Part shown: positions 35,058 through 43,503 of the stretch, piece after piece
How the letters are laid out: the number at the start of each line of letters is the position of its first letter
How positions within the stretch are numbered: position 1 is the first letter of the stretch
From: Neolewinella agarilytica
GTDB lineage: Bacteria > Bacteroidota > Bacteroidia > Chitinophagales > Saprospiraceae
Direction of reading: 5' to 3'
Length of the DNA: 64,000 nt
Assembly: GCF_900110645.1 (NCBI RefSeq)
Contig: NZ_FOFB01000018.1
Coordinates: forward strand, 1-64,000
Program-made: the position numbers and the translations under genes
Notes under the pieces: generated by a model
The model's database searches: none
Told to the model about the DNA's origin: nothing
The model's input: the letters and a program-made list of their open reading frames with translations, nothing else

Positions 35058-35925
35058 TCTCCGCTTTTGCTATTTTATCAAGTTGAAAACTCTGAACCTT
35101 ACCTGAAACCACTAAAGCCAAAGATGTATCATCATGAATTAAATCACTCATCTTCAAGTCTTCTAAATATTCATTAATAACAACATCAAGTGCTTCATTA
35201 GTAAATTCCTTGTTTGAGAAATAACGATTGAGATGCTTATAAAACTTCTCCATTGCTTCTTCTCCACTAATCCATATCTTTCCGTTAGGGTCTTTCCCCA
35301 TTTGAACCTCATCATAAGAATACACCCCGTCCGAGCAGAGCATTATTATATCTCCAAAATGCAATTTGTCCTTACGAATTTTGATTACACTTGGGATTAT
35401 TTGCCCGATTTTATAATTAGGCTCTATTAATTTATACATGGCATTTTTTCCTGATTGTTCAATACTATGCGGGTTTAACAAATTGATTGAGTTCCACGGT
35501 AAGTAAAATCTACCTGGAAAACTATTGAAGTTTCCACGTATATGAAATATCCCTCCATTTCCCAAGTAGCCAATTTGGAACTCATCTTCAGTTTCGATAC
35601 AGCATAAAAGGGTTGTACCGAAACAATTTTTATGCGAATCGTCACTTCCAAAATCTGCGGCTACTTTGTTCTTTAAGTTTAGTGTGATTTCTTCAAATAA
35701 ATTTTCAAATAAGAGTTCCTCCATATTGTCATGGTCTTCTATAAGATTAACCAAGTTTTCACAGACAAACCTTGAAGCGTACTCTGAATTATAAAAGGAA
35801 CCAAGACCGTCAGCCACCGCAATAACGTTGTATTTGTTGGGTACATTAGCAGCAGCTACAAAATCTTGATTTACTTCTTTTATAGAAAGTGTTCCTTTGC
35901 CGATTATTGATTGATTGACATTCAT
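35035..35925 (-). CDS. PP2C-family Ser/Thr phosphatase
   Basis: 296-aa metal-dependent phosphatase that would oppose the neighbouring kinase. The PP2C motifs are in order: NQDF with metal ligand D21, VADGLG with D39-G40, FGTTLLCC near residue 105, GYLGNGGIFHIRG near 120, and IIMLCSDGVYSY near 200. A late Asp region (MSDLIHDDTSLALVV, near 262) supplies the last metal ligand. It has no membrane segment. It lies 20 bp after the vWA gene and its 3' end overlaps the kinase N-lobe frame, so the three proteins are almost certainly co-expressed. The vWA + PP2C + kinase order matches TerY-P triads. Confidence 0.92.
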   Translation of the reverse strand: MNVNQSIIGKGTLSIKEVNQDFVAAANVPNKYNVIAVADGLGSFYNSEYASRFVCENLVNLIEDHDNMEELLFENLFEEITLNLKNKVAADFGSDDSHKNCFGTTLLCCIETEDEFQIGYLGNGGIFHIRGNFNSFPGRFYLPWNSINLLNPHSIEQSGKNAMYKLIEPNYKIGQIIPSVIKIRKDKLHFGDIIMLCSDGVYSYDEVQMGKDPNGKIWISGEEAMEKFYKHLNRYFSNKEFTNEALDVVINEYLEDLKMSDLIHDDTSLALVVSGKVQSFQLDKIAKAENGKNTQN

Positions 35926-35945
35926 ATTAAATTTTGTGTATTACT

Positions 35946-36623
35946 CTAAATTGTCACACCTGATGCAGATGAAATTGACTTTTCAAAGAAAGTGCGAAGA
36001 GTTTCAGCGTCATAAACTTCCTTGAATCCCATTACTCTATCAGTCGCAATGTCTCGCAACAAGTTTTTAGCTCCTTCATCGGAATTACCTACTTGACCAA
36101 AAAAAGTACTACAAATGGTAATCTTACCCCCGCTTGGTCCATTTTTGATATTCTCAGAAGTTTGGACGGTCAGTCCTGGATTAAAACAAGCTCCGTCTGT
36201 CATAACAAGTATAATAACACTATGCGGAACACCGTCTCCATCTGCTTGATTTAGAAAGTCATTTGCTTGTTGTTCCGCAATTTTCAATCCTTCAAAAATG
36301 TTTGTCCCACCACCATGACCATTCAGGGGGTTGTAATCATCATTGTCATCAATGTTCGATGCTTCTGTTATTGGAGTTCTCAACTGTGCTGAGGTATCAA
36401 AAGTGACCACAGAAAACGAGAAATTCTGTTTCACACGGCTGACTTTGAAACGAGTTAGTAAGTCCCTAACTGCAATATTAACTGCATCCGCTTTTGTCAC
36501 CCCTCCTTGTGCTTGTCCAGCCATTGACCCACTTCCGTCCAAAACGAAAATGCCTAATTGGTGAAATTGTTTGGGTGTGTCTATTTGTCCTATTTCAGGA
36601 AACTGTTCAAAATTGTCTGACAT
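35946..36623 (-). CDS. TerY-like von Willebrand factor A protein
   Basis: 225-aa protein that is almost entirely one vWA domain with an intact MIDAS metal site: D29-G-S-G-S33 (FVLDGSGSM), the Thr in GGGTNIF near residue 100, and the Asp of LVMTDG near 150. It resembles TerY of tellurite-resistance gene systems, where a vWA protein acts with a PP2C phosphatase and a kinase. No signal peptide, so it is cytoplasmic. It lies 34 bp after the small zinc-ribbon gene and 20 bp before the PP2C gene. AT-rich, like the rest of the island. Confidence 0.9.
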   Translation of the reverse strand: MSDNFEQFPEIGQIDTPKQFHQLGIFVLDGSGSMAGQAQGGVTKADAVNIAVRDLLTRFKVSRVKQNFSFSVVTFDTSAQLRTPITEASNIDDNDDYNPLNGHGGGTNIFEGLKIAEQQANDFLNQADGDGVPHSVIILVMTDGACFNPGLTVQTSENIKNGPSGGKITICSTFFGQVGNSDEGAKNLLRDIATDRVMGFKEVYDAETLRTFFEKSISSASGVTI

Positions 36624-36657
36624 GATTGTCTGATTTAAAAGTGAACTAATTGATTAA

Positions 36658-36825
36658 TTATCCGTTTACCTGTTTCCATTTCCTAATGGCATCAGATTCC
36701 TTTTCTCTGTTTGTGTGCCAACTTACTGTTAGCTTTCCACAAATTTTGCATTTTTCGCCCTCTCTTGGCTGTTGTTGTCTTCTGCATTTTCCGCAGTAAT
36801 ATACTTCATCATTTGAATAGCTCAT
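36658..36825 (-). CDS. 55-aa zinc-ribbon protein, first gene of the island operon
   Basis: A complete short frame from ATG 36823-36825 to TAA 36658-36660. Two CxxC knuckles (YYCGKCRR at residues 9-16 and KCKICGK at 25-31) predict one zinc ribbon; the tail is basic and Trp-containing (SWHTNREKESDAIRKWKQ). It sits 34 bp before the vWA gene in the same direction. Short zinc ribbons fused or adjacent to vWA genes occur in TerY-P loci, so a structural or adaptor role is plausible. The regular knuckles and the operon position argue that it is real. Confidence 0.78.
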   Translation of the reverse strand: MSYSNDEVYYCGKCRRQQQPREGEKCKICGKLTVSWHTNREKESDAIRKWKQVNG

Positions 36826-36922
36826 AATTGTAAAATTTTCTTGTTTTGTATTTTCTCATGGGGCATAACGATTAACACCCACATTCCATTCAATCAACTC
36901 CCCTACGAATATTTTACAACTG

Positions 36923-36953
36923 TAAACCTAATAAAATCGAGGGTTTCCAACAA
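36923..36953 (-). promoter_or_regulatory. Candidate promoter of the kinase island
   Basis: On the minus strand TTG (36953-36951), 20 bp, then TAGGTTTA (36930-36923). This matches the Bacteroidota pattern TTG-N19-21-TAnnTTTG at all but the last base. It is about 100 bp before the zinc-ribbon ATG. Confidence 0.4.
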
Positions 36954-37062
36954 CTAAAAGTTACGTTGTTTCCAATAAACCGCTCGCCGCCATTTCGTTG
37001 TTCGGCCAAACATCTCAGTTGTACGAATATTCTACAGGCCAACCAAAAGGAAAAAAATATCC

Positions 37063-37995
37063 TCACCACCCCTCCCCCACATTCCCCCTCACCCCCGCCA
37101 GCAGTTCCATCCGCGCTTCCACGCTGGCCCAGCCCATGTGTGGGGTGAGGAGGAGTCGGTGGCGTTCGTTGACGTTGAGGAAGGGGTGATCCGTTGGGAT
37201 GGGTTCGGTGGTGAAGACGTCGCTGGCGGCGCCGGCGATCTGTCCGTCGTTGAGGGCGGCGACGAGGGCGGCTTCGTTGACGATGCCGCCGCGGGCGACG
37301 TTGATGAGGTAGGCGGAGGCTTTCATTTTGGCGAGCTCGGCCTGGCCGATGAGGTTGCGGGTGGCGTCCGTCAGGGGGCAGTGGATGGAGATAACCTCGC
37401 AGGTGGTGAGCAGTTCGTCGAGGGAGACGGCGGGATAGGGCTGGTCGGTATTCCGGCCGGAGGTGGAGTAGTAGACGACTTTAGCGCCGTAGGCGGTGGC
37501 CAGCTCCGCCACCCGGCGGCCGATGGTGCCCATGCCGATGATACCGTAGCGGGCGCCGCCCAGCTCGTAGTAGGGTTGCCGCCAGTAGCTGAAGGAGGGG
37601 GATTTGGAGTAGGTGCCGTCATAGACCGCCTCGTTGAGGTGAATGAGGTCCATCGCCAGGGTGAACAGGGCCGTGATGGTCAGCTGCGCCACCGCGTTGG
37701 TGCTGTAGCCACTGACGTTGCGGACGGGGATGCCGCGCGCAGCGGCGGCCTCCTTGTCTACGTTGTTGGTGCCCGTGGCGGCCACGCAGATGAGTTTGAG
37801 GTCGGGCAGCTGGTCGAGTTCCGGCTGGCCGATCACCACTTTGTTGGTGATGACGACCTGGGCCCCGGCCAGGCGGGGCACGACCTGCTCCGGGCTCGTG
37901 GCCCGGTAGCCGGTGAATTGGCCGAGTTGGGAGAATTTGTCGAGTTCTTCGGGTAGGTCGGCGACGGTTTCGGTGTCGAGGAAGACGATTTTCAT
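37063..37995 (-). CDS. D-isomer specific 2-hydroxyacid dehydrogenase
   Basis: 310-aa NAD(P)-dependent dehydrogenase. The start is placed at ATG 37993-37995 (MKIVFLDTETVADL), as longer frames read non-conserved sequence. The NAD motif is YGIIGMGTIGRRVAEL near residue 148, followed by the catalytic Arg in INVARGGIVNEAAL near 230, a Glu near 262 (TTEPIP), and the His in LLLTPHMGW near 285. The family includes glycerate, hydroxypyruvate and phosphoglycerate dehydrogenases. The sequence suits a glycerate dehydrogenase (HprA-like), but the substrate is not settled. Very GC-rich compared with the adjoining island. Confidence 0.9.
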   Translation of the reverse strand: MKIVFLDTETVADLPEELDKFSQLGQFTGYRATSPEQVVPRLAGAQVVITNKVVIGQPELDQLPDLKLICVAATGTNNVDKEAAAARGIPVRNVSGYSTNAVAQLTITALFTLAMDLIHLNEAVYDGTYSKSPSFSYWRQPYYELGGARYGIIGMGTIGRRVAELATAYGAKVVYYSTSGRNTDQPYPAVSLDELLTTCEVISIHCPLTDATRNLIGQAELAKMKASAYLINVARGGIVNEAALVAALNDGQIAGAASDVFTTEPIPTDHPFLNVNERHRLLLTPHMGWASVEARMELLAGVRGNVGEGW

Positions 37996-38391
37996 GGGTG
38001 GGTGGGTTGCGGTGTAATATATATGTTTTTTCACTTCGCGGGCTGGGGGTCCGATATTTAGGTTTTCGTGGTAGTCGCTAGCATTCGCTCGTCGGCCGAG
38101 CCTTGCGATAGCTTGACTCATCCGACGAGAGGATGCGGGCCGTTAAACCATTCGGCCAACGAAAACACCCGAGCGAACCCTTGCGTTACAGGCGATGGGT
38201 TCCTGCAGCAGATTAAGCGGACCTCGAAGCGTCCCGCAGTATTGCGGGACCTTCGAGCGTCCGCGCCATCAAAGAGTCCCCCCCAAAACCACCTTTTCCC
38301 GCAGAAACCAGCTACGGCAGCTCCCCCACTGCTTCTTTATCCTTTCCTTTGCACCTGCGTTCAGCGCCAGAACACTCAATCATCCGACTAT
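37996..38391. promoter_or_regulatory. Divergent upstream region with a hairpin
   Basis: 396 bp upstream of both the dehydrogenase and the TonB receptor. It holds an imperfect long hairpin at 38217-38264 whose inner arms GTCCCGCA/TGCGGGAC are perfect. It also holds a GCACCTGCG-N4-GCGCC word (38351-38368), and TTCCTTTG at 38344-38351, a 7/8 match to the -7 element that overlaps the word's first base. The receptor start is 41 bp further on. Confidence 0.5.
38351..38368 (+). repeat. GCACCTGCG-N4-GCGCC word before the TonB receptor
   Basis: Spacer TTCA. It directly follows TTCCTTT, so it would fall around the transcription start if TTCCTTTG is the -7 element. Confidence 0.7.
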
Positions 38392-41019
38392 ATGCACTTT
38401 TTCACCGCCATCCGATTTTGTCTTTTCCTCCTGGCAGGTATCGGGTTAAGCTGCTCCCTTTCCGCCCAGGAGGCCGGCGTATCCGGCACGGTCAGCAATA
38501 CGGAGGGGGAAACACTGATCGGTGCCACCGTCAAGGTCATCGGCTCCGTAATCGGGGATGCAACGGACATTGACGGCCACTACCACATTGAGGTGCCACC
38601 GGGGCGTATTCGCCTGCTGGTCAGCTACATTGGCCACGAAAATTTTGACACGACCTTCCGGGTGCTCACCACCGAGCGGGAGATTGAGATCGACGTGGTG
38701 CTGTCAGAATCCTTCGTGGACGCTCCGGAAGCGATCGTCTTTGGCCGGCGCGCCACGGGGCAGGCACAGGCGCTGCGCAACCAGCAATCTTCGATCGTCA
38801 ACCAGACGATTATTCATTCCGAACTTTTTAACAAATACCCCGACATTACGATGGCGGAGACCGTTTCCCGAATGCCGGGGGTGTCTCTCATTCAGGACGC
38901 CGGCAACAACCAGATCGTTCAGCTGCAGGCCCTGCCGGAGCAGTACACGGCCGTGGCGCTGAACGGACAGCGGCTGCCCACCATTCAGCCGGAGGAGGAT
39001 CAGTCGGGCAGCCTGGACATCATCCAGAGTAACCTGGTGGATGAGGTCTGCGTCGTCAGGGCCCGGACGGCGGATATGGACGGAGACGCCATTGCGGGCC
39101 TGGTCGACTTTCACGTCCGCCAGCCCGAGGAAAAGTTTGAGGTACTGCTGCAGGCAGGCGGGGGCAGCAACTTCGGCTTTGACGGTAACCCCGGCCAGAA
39201 AACCGGGATTACGCAACTGGCCGGCGTACTCAACTCTGAGCTAAGCGACGAAAAAGTCTACGCCCTGATCGCCGGCAGTTACCTGCAGCAAAACCGGGGC
39301 ACCCGGCAGCAACTTTTCGAATACGGGCAGCCCAACCAGCGGGGGACCGAACTGTACAGCTCCCGCCCCGCTGACATAAACCGGCAAACGGAGCGGGCCG
39401 GCGTTGTGGGAGCGGTGGAGCTACGCCCCAGCATTTACAACCGGATGCGGCTGAGTTACAGCTACAACGCCGTCACGGAAGACGTTGAGCACCGCCAGCT
39501 TTTTGCCTCCAACGGAAGGGCGGGCGAAGGGCTGGCCCAGCGGATTGGCAGCAGCTGGCAGCAGCGAAAGATACTCCGGCTGGTTGCCCTGGAAGTGGAG
39601 AACAACTTCCCCATGACGAAACTCGACTACCAACTGAGCTTTAGCGAGAGTACGGACGAGTTGAATAACCGCCTCCGGGAATCGTTCACCGCCAACAGTC
39701 CGCTTCTGACCAACGACGAGCTACTGGGCCTGACGCCCAACGATCAGATCACCGACGAAGCCTACACGCTGATGGACCGTTTTCAGGACGAGGTCGCTCT
39801 GGAAGAGACCGTCGCCATCGGCAGTATGAACATCACCCGCTATCTGACGGAGGCCCGCAACAGCTTTTTGCGCATCGGGGCCAGATACCGGAGTAAAGAC
39901 AGAACTTACGGCGCGATCAGTCTGCGGGAGAATCAGGGCACCGGCCCGACGATCCCCGCCGGCACCTTTGCTCCGCTGACGGACAGGCCCATCCAGTCAG
40001 AAATTGGCGAGCTCCTGGATGATAACCGGCAATACGACGCCAAGCAGCGTATTGCCGCCGGCTATGCGATGTATTCGGCTAACCTCAGTTCCCGCTTATC
40101 GCTTTCTGCCGGGCTGCGCTATGAGTACCTCCGGGTGGAAGCCCGTAATGCCGTTGACACCATTTTGTTCGACAACAACAATCTGTTGCCGAGCCTGAAC
40201 GTCACCTACCGGATTCGGCGCGACCGCCAGATCAGGTTCAGCTACTACGATGCCATCGGCCGGCCGAACTACGCCAGCTACCGGCCGCTGAGCAGTGGTG
40301 CGATTCCCCTGATCTCGATTGACGAGTTTTCCGTCTCCAACCCCGAGGTAGCCACCATTACCAGCCGGAACATCGACCTGGCCTATGAGCGGTACGGGCG
40401 GCGGGACGGGCTGATCTCCTTCGGTCTTTTCGCCAAGTTTCTGGACAATCCGACCCTGACGACCTCTTCTGCCTTCTTTAACGGCAACGGGCGGCCGGTT
40501 TACGTTTCGACGGTGACCAATGCGGAGAAGGCCAGCATTGCGGGCTTCGAAATGGGCCTGTACCAGAACCTTGGCTTCCTGAAAGCCAATTCCGGCCTGC
40601 GCTACATCAACGTGAACGGCACCTATAATTTCAACGCCATTTCGGTTGAATATGGCGGCAACATCGACGATGACCTGCCGCTCGCCCAGGCGCCGAGACA
40701 AAGTGCGAACCTTAGCTTTGTCTACAACAACCCCACCACGCGGCTGAGCGTGGTCGTTGCGGGCAATTACCGTGGCCGGGTCTTTGATCGTCTGCTGGAC
40801 GAGGAGGCCATCTACCTCAACGGCCTCTTTACCCTGGACTTATCTGCGGACTACGAGTTGATCAAAAACATCTCCGTCTACCTGCGCCTGAATAACCTGA
40901 CGGACAACTCCTTCGAGGAATGGATTGGCGTTCCCGGCGAAGGTGACAGCCTGATCCGCTCCACCAGCCAGTATGGCATTTGGGGGGTTGTGGGGGTTCG
41001 CTTCCGGCCGGGGCAGTAG
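38392..41019 (+). CDS. TonB-dependent receptor
   Basis: 875-aa outer-membrane transporter. The ATG at 38392 is chosen because a good signal peptide follows (FCLFLLAGIGLSCSLSAQ); frames starting earlier include intergenic repeat DNA. A CarboxypepD_reg-like domain comes next (about residues 28-110), then a TonB plug (about 135-250, AETVSRMPGVSLIQDAGNNQ and GQRLPTIQPEEDQSG). A 22-stranded barrel follows, ending in GVVGVRFRPG. No SusD gene is adjacent, so it is not a classical Sus pair. The plug QALPEQYTAVALNGQRLPT pattern is that of the FecA/CirA-like TonB receptor group with an N-terminal peptidase-regulatory domain. Substrate unknown. Confidence 0.92.
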   Translation: MHFFTAIRFCLFLLAGIGLSCSLSAQEAGVSGTVSNTEGETLIGATVKVIGSVIGDATDIDGHYHIEVPPGRIRLLVSYIGHENFDTTFRVLTTEREIEIDVVLSESFVDAPEAIVFGRRATGQAQALRNQQSSIVNQTIIHSELFNKYPDITMAETVSRMPGVSLIQDAGNNQIVQLQALPEQYTAVALNGQRLPTIQPEEDQSGSLDIIQSNLVDEVCVVRARTADMDGDAIAGLVDFHVRQPEEKFEVLLQAGGGSNFGFDGNPGQKTGITQLAGVLNSELSDEKVYALIAGSYLQQNRGTRQQLFEYGQPNQRGTELYSSRPADINRQTERAGVVGAVELRPSIYNRMRLSYSYNAVTEDVEHRQLFASNGRAGEGLAQRIGSSWQQRKILRLVALEVENNFPMTKLDYQLSFSESTDELNNRLRESFTANSPLLTNDELLGLTPNDQITDEAYTLMDRFQDEVALEETVAIGSMNITRYLTEARNSFLRIGARYRSKDRTYGAISLRENQGTGPTIPAGTFAPLTDRPIQSEIGELLDDNRQYDAKQRIAAGYAMYSANLSSRLSLSAGLRYEYLRVEARNAVDTILFDNNNLLPSLNVTYRIRRDRQIRFSYYDAIGRPNYASYRPLSSGAIPLISIDEFSVSNPEVATITSRNIDLAYERYGRRDGLISFGLFAKFLDNPTLTTSSAFFNGNGRPVYVSTVTNAEKASIAGFEMGLYQNLGFLKANSGLRYINVNGTYNFNAISVEYGGNIDDDLPLAQAPRQSANLSFVYNNPTTRLSVVVAGNYRGRVFDRLLDEEAIYLNGLFTLDLSADYELIKNISVYLRLNNLTDNSFEEWIGVPGEGDSLIRSTSQYGIWGVVGVRFRPGQ

Positions 41020-41023
41020 TTTT

Positions 41024-41126
41024 TAGTAGTGTAGTTTTGTAGTAGTGTAGTTCTGTAGTGCTGCCGCATGGCAATGTGGTGCCGGAGCCATGCGGCAGCA
41101 CTACATTACTACCAAACTACATTACT
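41024..41126. repeat. Long imperfect hairpin after the TonB receptor
   Basis: Inner arms of 18 bp are perfect (TGTAGTGCTGCCGCATGG at 41054-41071 and its complement at 41088-41105). Outer arms of 24 bp (41024-41047 and 41103-41126) pair with few mismatches. It lies a few bases after the receptor stop at 41019, so it may act as a terminator, though no T-run follows. The arms contain the TAGTAGTGTAG microrepeats seen elsewhere. Confidence 0.7.
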
Positions 41127-41132
41127 ATTCAG

Positions 41133-41151
41133 GGCGCGGGACCGCAGGTGC
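41133..41151 (-). repeat. GCACCTGCG-N5-GCGCC word, intergenic
   Basis: Spacer GTCCC, in the gap between the convergent receptor and ion-channel genes, directly after the long hairpin. Confidence 0.75.
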
Positions 41152-41245
41152 AGAGGGAAGTTTTTTTGGAAGCAGGGGCTGACTTCCTTAAATGCTCTGG
41201 GCGTTGACTCCTTTACTCCTTCCTCCCTTTACTCCCTTACTCCCC

Positions 41246-42034
41246 TTACCCCTTTTCCTTCTCCGTCAACGACTCCCGCAGCGCACGGATTTCTTCCGTG
41301 AGCAGATCGACTTTGTCTTCCAGTTCCTTGTTGTTGTCCATCATCATTTCATCGATGAAGACGGCGTTGGCCAGGCTCATACCGAAGATGCCACCGAGGA
41401 CAACGACGATGGCGAAGTAGAAGCGGGTCATCCCGATGGTCATTGGGCTATCCGTTGACTTGACGATGGCGGCGGGGATTTCGTTCCAGCCTTCCAGGGT
41501 GAAGAGCTGAAAGATGCTGTAGATACTTACCAGTGGGTTACCGAAGTACTCCGGGGCGATGTCAGCGTAGAAGTGGCAGGTGATGATCGCCAACATGAAG
41601 TTGAGAAACACCAGTGCGGCCAGCACGAAGACGGAGGCTTTTAGCGCTCTGCCCAGGCCGGACATCACCTGTTCGATGTTGGGAATAAAGCGCAGGAAGC
41701 GAACTAAGCGAACGAGGCGGAAAAGACGTAATAAGATGAGTAGTCCGGTTGCTTCGGGGATGTGGACCACGCCTTCCAGGAAAACGGGCAAACTCCCCAT
41801 GACGATGATGAAATCAAAGCGGTTCCAGGCGGCGGCGAAGTACTCTTTTGGCTTCAGTACGGCTAACTTGACGATCACCTCCACCAGGAAGAAAATGATG
41901 AAGGCATGATCAATGGCCAGCAGCCACCAATTGCCCTTGAACTCTGGAAAATAGAGTGCAAAGATCACCACCGCATTGATGATGATGGCCGTAAGCATGG
42001 CGCGTTCACTGAGAAAAAATCGCTTTAACATCAA
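41246..42034 (-). CDS. Voltage-gated ion channel (BacNav-like)
   Basis: 262-aa protein with the six-helix plan of a single-domain voltage-gated channel. S1 is near residues 13-32. S2 and S3 follow. S4 carries regularly spaced Arg (LLRLFRLVRLVRFLRFI, near 100-115). S5 is near 130-155. The pore has the filter FTLEGWNE (near residue 180), close to the TLESW of bacterial sodium channels. S6 is near 208-230 (YFAIVVVLGGIFGMSLANAV). The C-terminal tail is a coiled coil (about 238-262), as in NaChBac-type tetramers. Na+ selectivity is inferred from the Glu in the filter. Monocistronic. Confidence 0.9.
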   Translation of the reverse strand: MMLKRFFLSERAMLTAIIINAVVIFALYFPEFKGNWWLLAIDHAFIIFFLVEVIVKLAVLKPKEYFAAAWNRFDFIIVMGSLPVFLEGVVHIPEATGLLILLRLFRLVRLVRFLRFIPNIEQVMSGLGRALKASVFVLAALVFLNFMLAIITCHFYADIAPEYFGNPLVSIYSIFQLFTLEGWNEIPAAIVKSTDSPMTIGMTRFYFAIVVVLGGIFGMSLANAVFIDEMMMDNNKELEDKVDLLTEEIRALRESLTEKEKG

Positions 42035-42105
42035 TGCAGGTGTTTTTCCGAATCGGCCCGCAACTTACGACATATCGGGAAATGGGGGGATGGCTTCGGC
42101 CGTCA

Positions 42106-42432
42106 GTGTGTATCACGAAATGCACGGTCAAGCCGCCTGAGACGTCTCCCCTCTCCGGAGGAGAGGGGCCGGGGGCAGGGCTAACGCATACTCACCGGAC
42201 GCTCAAAGGAGCTCAGCAATTTCGCCTCCGGCTCCATGGCTGAGCACACTTCGAGGTCCTAGACTGCCAATTTAGGACCTCGAAGTGTGCATTTTCCGTA
42301 GCGGAGCGAAGGATAAAATGTTCCTTTCCCTTCGGGGCTGCTTCGTGGTGAGGGTCCGGCTTCGAGTATGCGTTAGCCCTGGGGGCCGGGGGAGAGGTTT
42401 TTTTAATGAATCGTGCATCTCGTGATACACAC
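42106..42432. repeat. Outer stem around foldback element copy 2
   Basis: Arms GTGTGTATCACGAAATGCAC at 42106-42125 and the complement with one mismatch at 42413-42432 flank the 240-bp element, as at copy 1. The arm sequence differs from that of copy 1. Confidence 0.75.
42161..42400. mobile_element. MITE-like foldback element, copy 2
   Basis: Aligns without gaps to 21191-21430 in the same orientation with three substitutions. The same 17-bp terminal inverted repeats and flanking GGGGCCGGGGG direct repeats are present. It lies between the ion-channel gene and the desaturase-family gene. Confidence 0.85.
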
Positions 42433-42607
42433 CGGCCGTCACTACTAAGTTCACTCCAAGCATCCGGACGGAAAATTTGTCGCTGCGCGCCCAATTTATC
42501 TAACCAACCCGCCAGCGGAGGCGGTCGGATCCATAAAACGGCAGGCAAGGCGCGAAGCGACGCAGCCTAAGCCGTTTTTGGGTCCGGACGGTTAATTTCA
42601 GGACCTC

Positions 42608-43501
42608 ATGTTAGCCCCTGATTCACCTGACTCTTATTACCTAACTTCTTATCTTGCCCGCATGGAATCGATCGTGCAATACTTTGAAACTATCCCCAGC
42701 AGCCACCGAAGCCTCATTCTGGTGGGCGGCATTGCTTTATTCTGGATTATTGAAAGCGCCGTCCCGCTGTTCACCTTCCGGGCTTCGAAATGGAAACATG
42801 CCGGAATCAACATCTTTTTTACGCTCACCACCATTGTGGTCAACTTTGTACTGGCCTTTATCCTGGTGTGGAGTAGTGACTGGGTCGTGGCGAACAATTT
42901 CGGCCTGCTGCAATGGCTGGATATGCCGCTCTGGGCGACGGCCATCGCAGGGCTTTTATTGCTGGATTTCGGCGGCGCCTACCTGGCGCACTGGACGGAA
43001 CACCGCGTGCCGGTTTTGTGGAAATTTCACCTCATCCACCATACGGATCAGCACCTGGATACTACTTCCGCCAACCGCCACCATCCCGGAGAGAGCGTGA
43101 TCCGCTTTGTATTCACCACGGCCGCCGTAGTCGTTTTCGGCGCGCCGATCTGGCTGGTATTTCTGTACCAGAGCATGAGCGTGGTGCTCAGTCAGTTTAA
43201 CCACGCCAACATCACCGTCCCGAAGTGGATCGACAAACCACTGGGCCTGCTATTCGTCACCCCCGACATGCATCGCGTGCACCACCACTATCGCCTGCCC
43301 TATACGGACACGAACTTTGGCAACATTTTCAGCATCTGGGACCGGCTCTTTGGCACCTACTCACAGGTCGACAACCGGAAGCTGGTCTACGGCGTGGACA
43401 CGCACATGGAGCTGGACGACCACCAGAGCATCGGGCGGATGCTGCGTATTCCCTTCGAGCGGTCTTCTACGGTTGATCATGAGTTGGATCAGCTGAACTG
43501 A
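42608..43501 (+). CDS. Sterol desaturase / fatty acid hydroxylase family protein
   Basis: 297-aa membrane di-iron enzyme. Four hydrophobic segments alternate with the three His clusters of the family: HWTEHRVPVLWKFHLIHHTDQHLD (about residues 130-150), NRHHPGE (about 155), and HRVHHHYRLPYTDTNFGNIF (about 220-240). It likely hydroxylates or desaturates a lipid at the inner membrane using oxygen. The start at 42608 or the internal ATG at 42662 (MESIVQYF) are both possible; the latter fits the family better. Convergent with the gene at 43504, stops 2 bp apart. Confidence 0.9.
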   Translation: MLAPDSPDSYYLTSYLARMESIVQYFETIPSSHRSLILVGGIALFWIIESAVPLFTFRASKWKHAGINIFFTLTTIVVNFVLAFILVWSSDWVVANNFGLLQWLDMPLWATAIAGLLLLDFGGAYLAHWTEHRVPVLWKFHLIHHTDQHLDTTSANRHHPGESVIRFVFTTAAVVVFGAPIWLVFLYQSMSVVLSQFNHANITVPKWIDKPLGLLFVTPDMHRVHHHYRLPYTDTNFGNIFSIWDRLFGTYSQVDNRKLVYGVDTHMELDDHQSIGRMLRIPFERSSTVDHELDQLN

Positions 43502-43503
43502 GG

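Noticed and set aside
30400..36960. Prophage or integrative element
   Set aside because: No integrase, recombinase, capsid or tRNA attachment site was seen; composition alone suggests transfer.
37138..37956. 272-codon plus-strand frame opposite the hydroxyacid dehydrogenase
   Set aside because: Antisense frame without stops owing to high GC; the dehydrogenase motifs are complete on the other strand.
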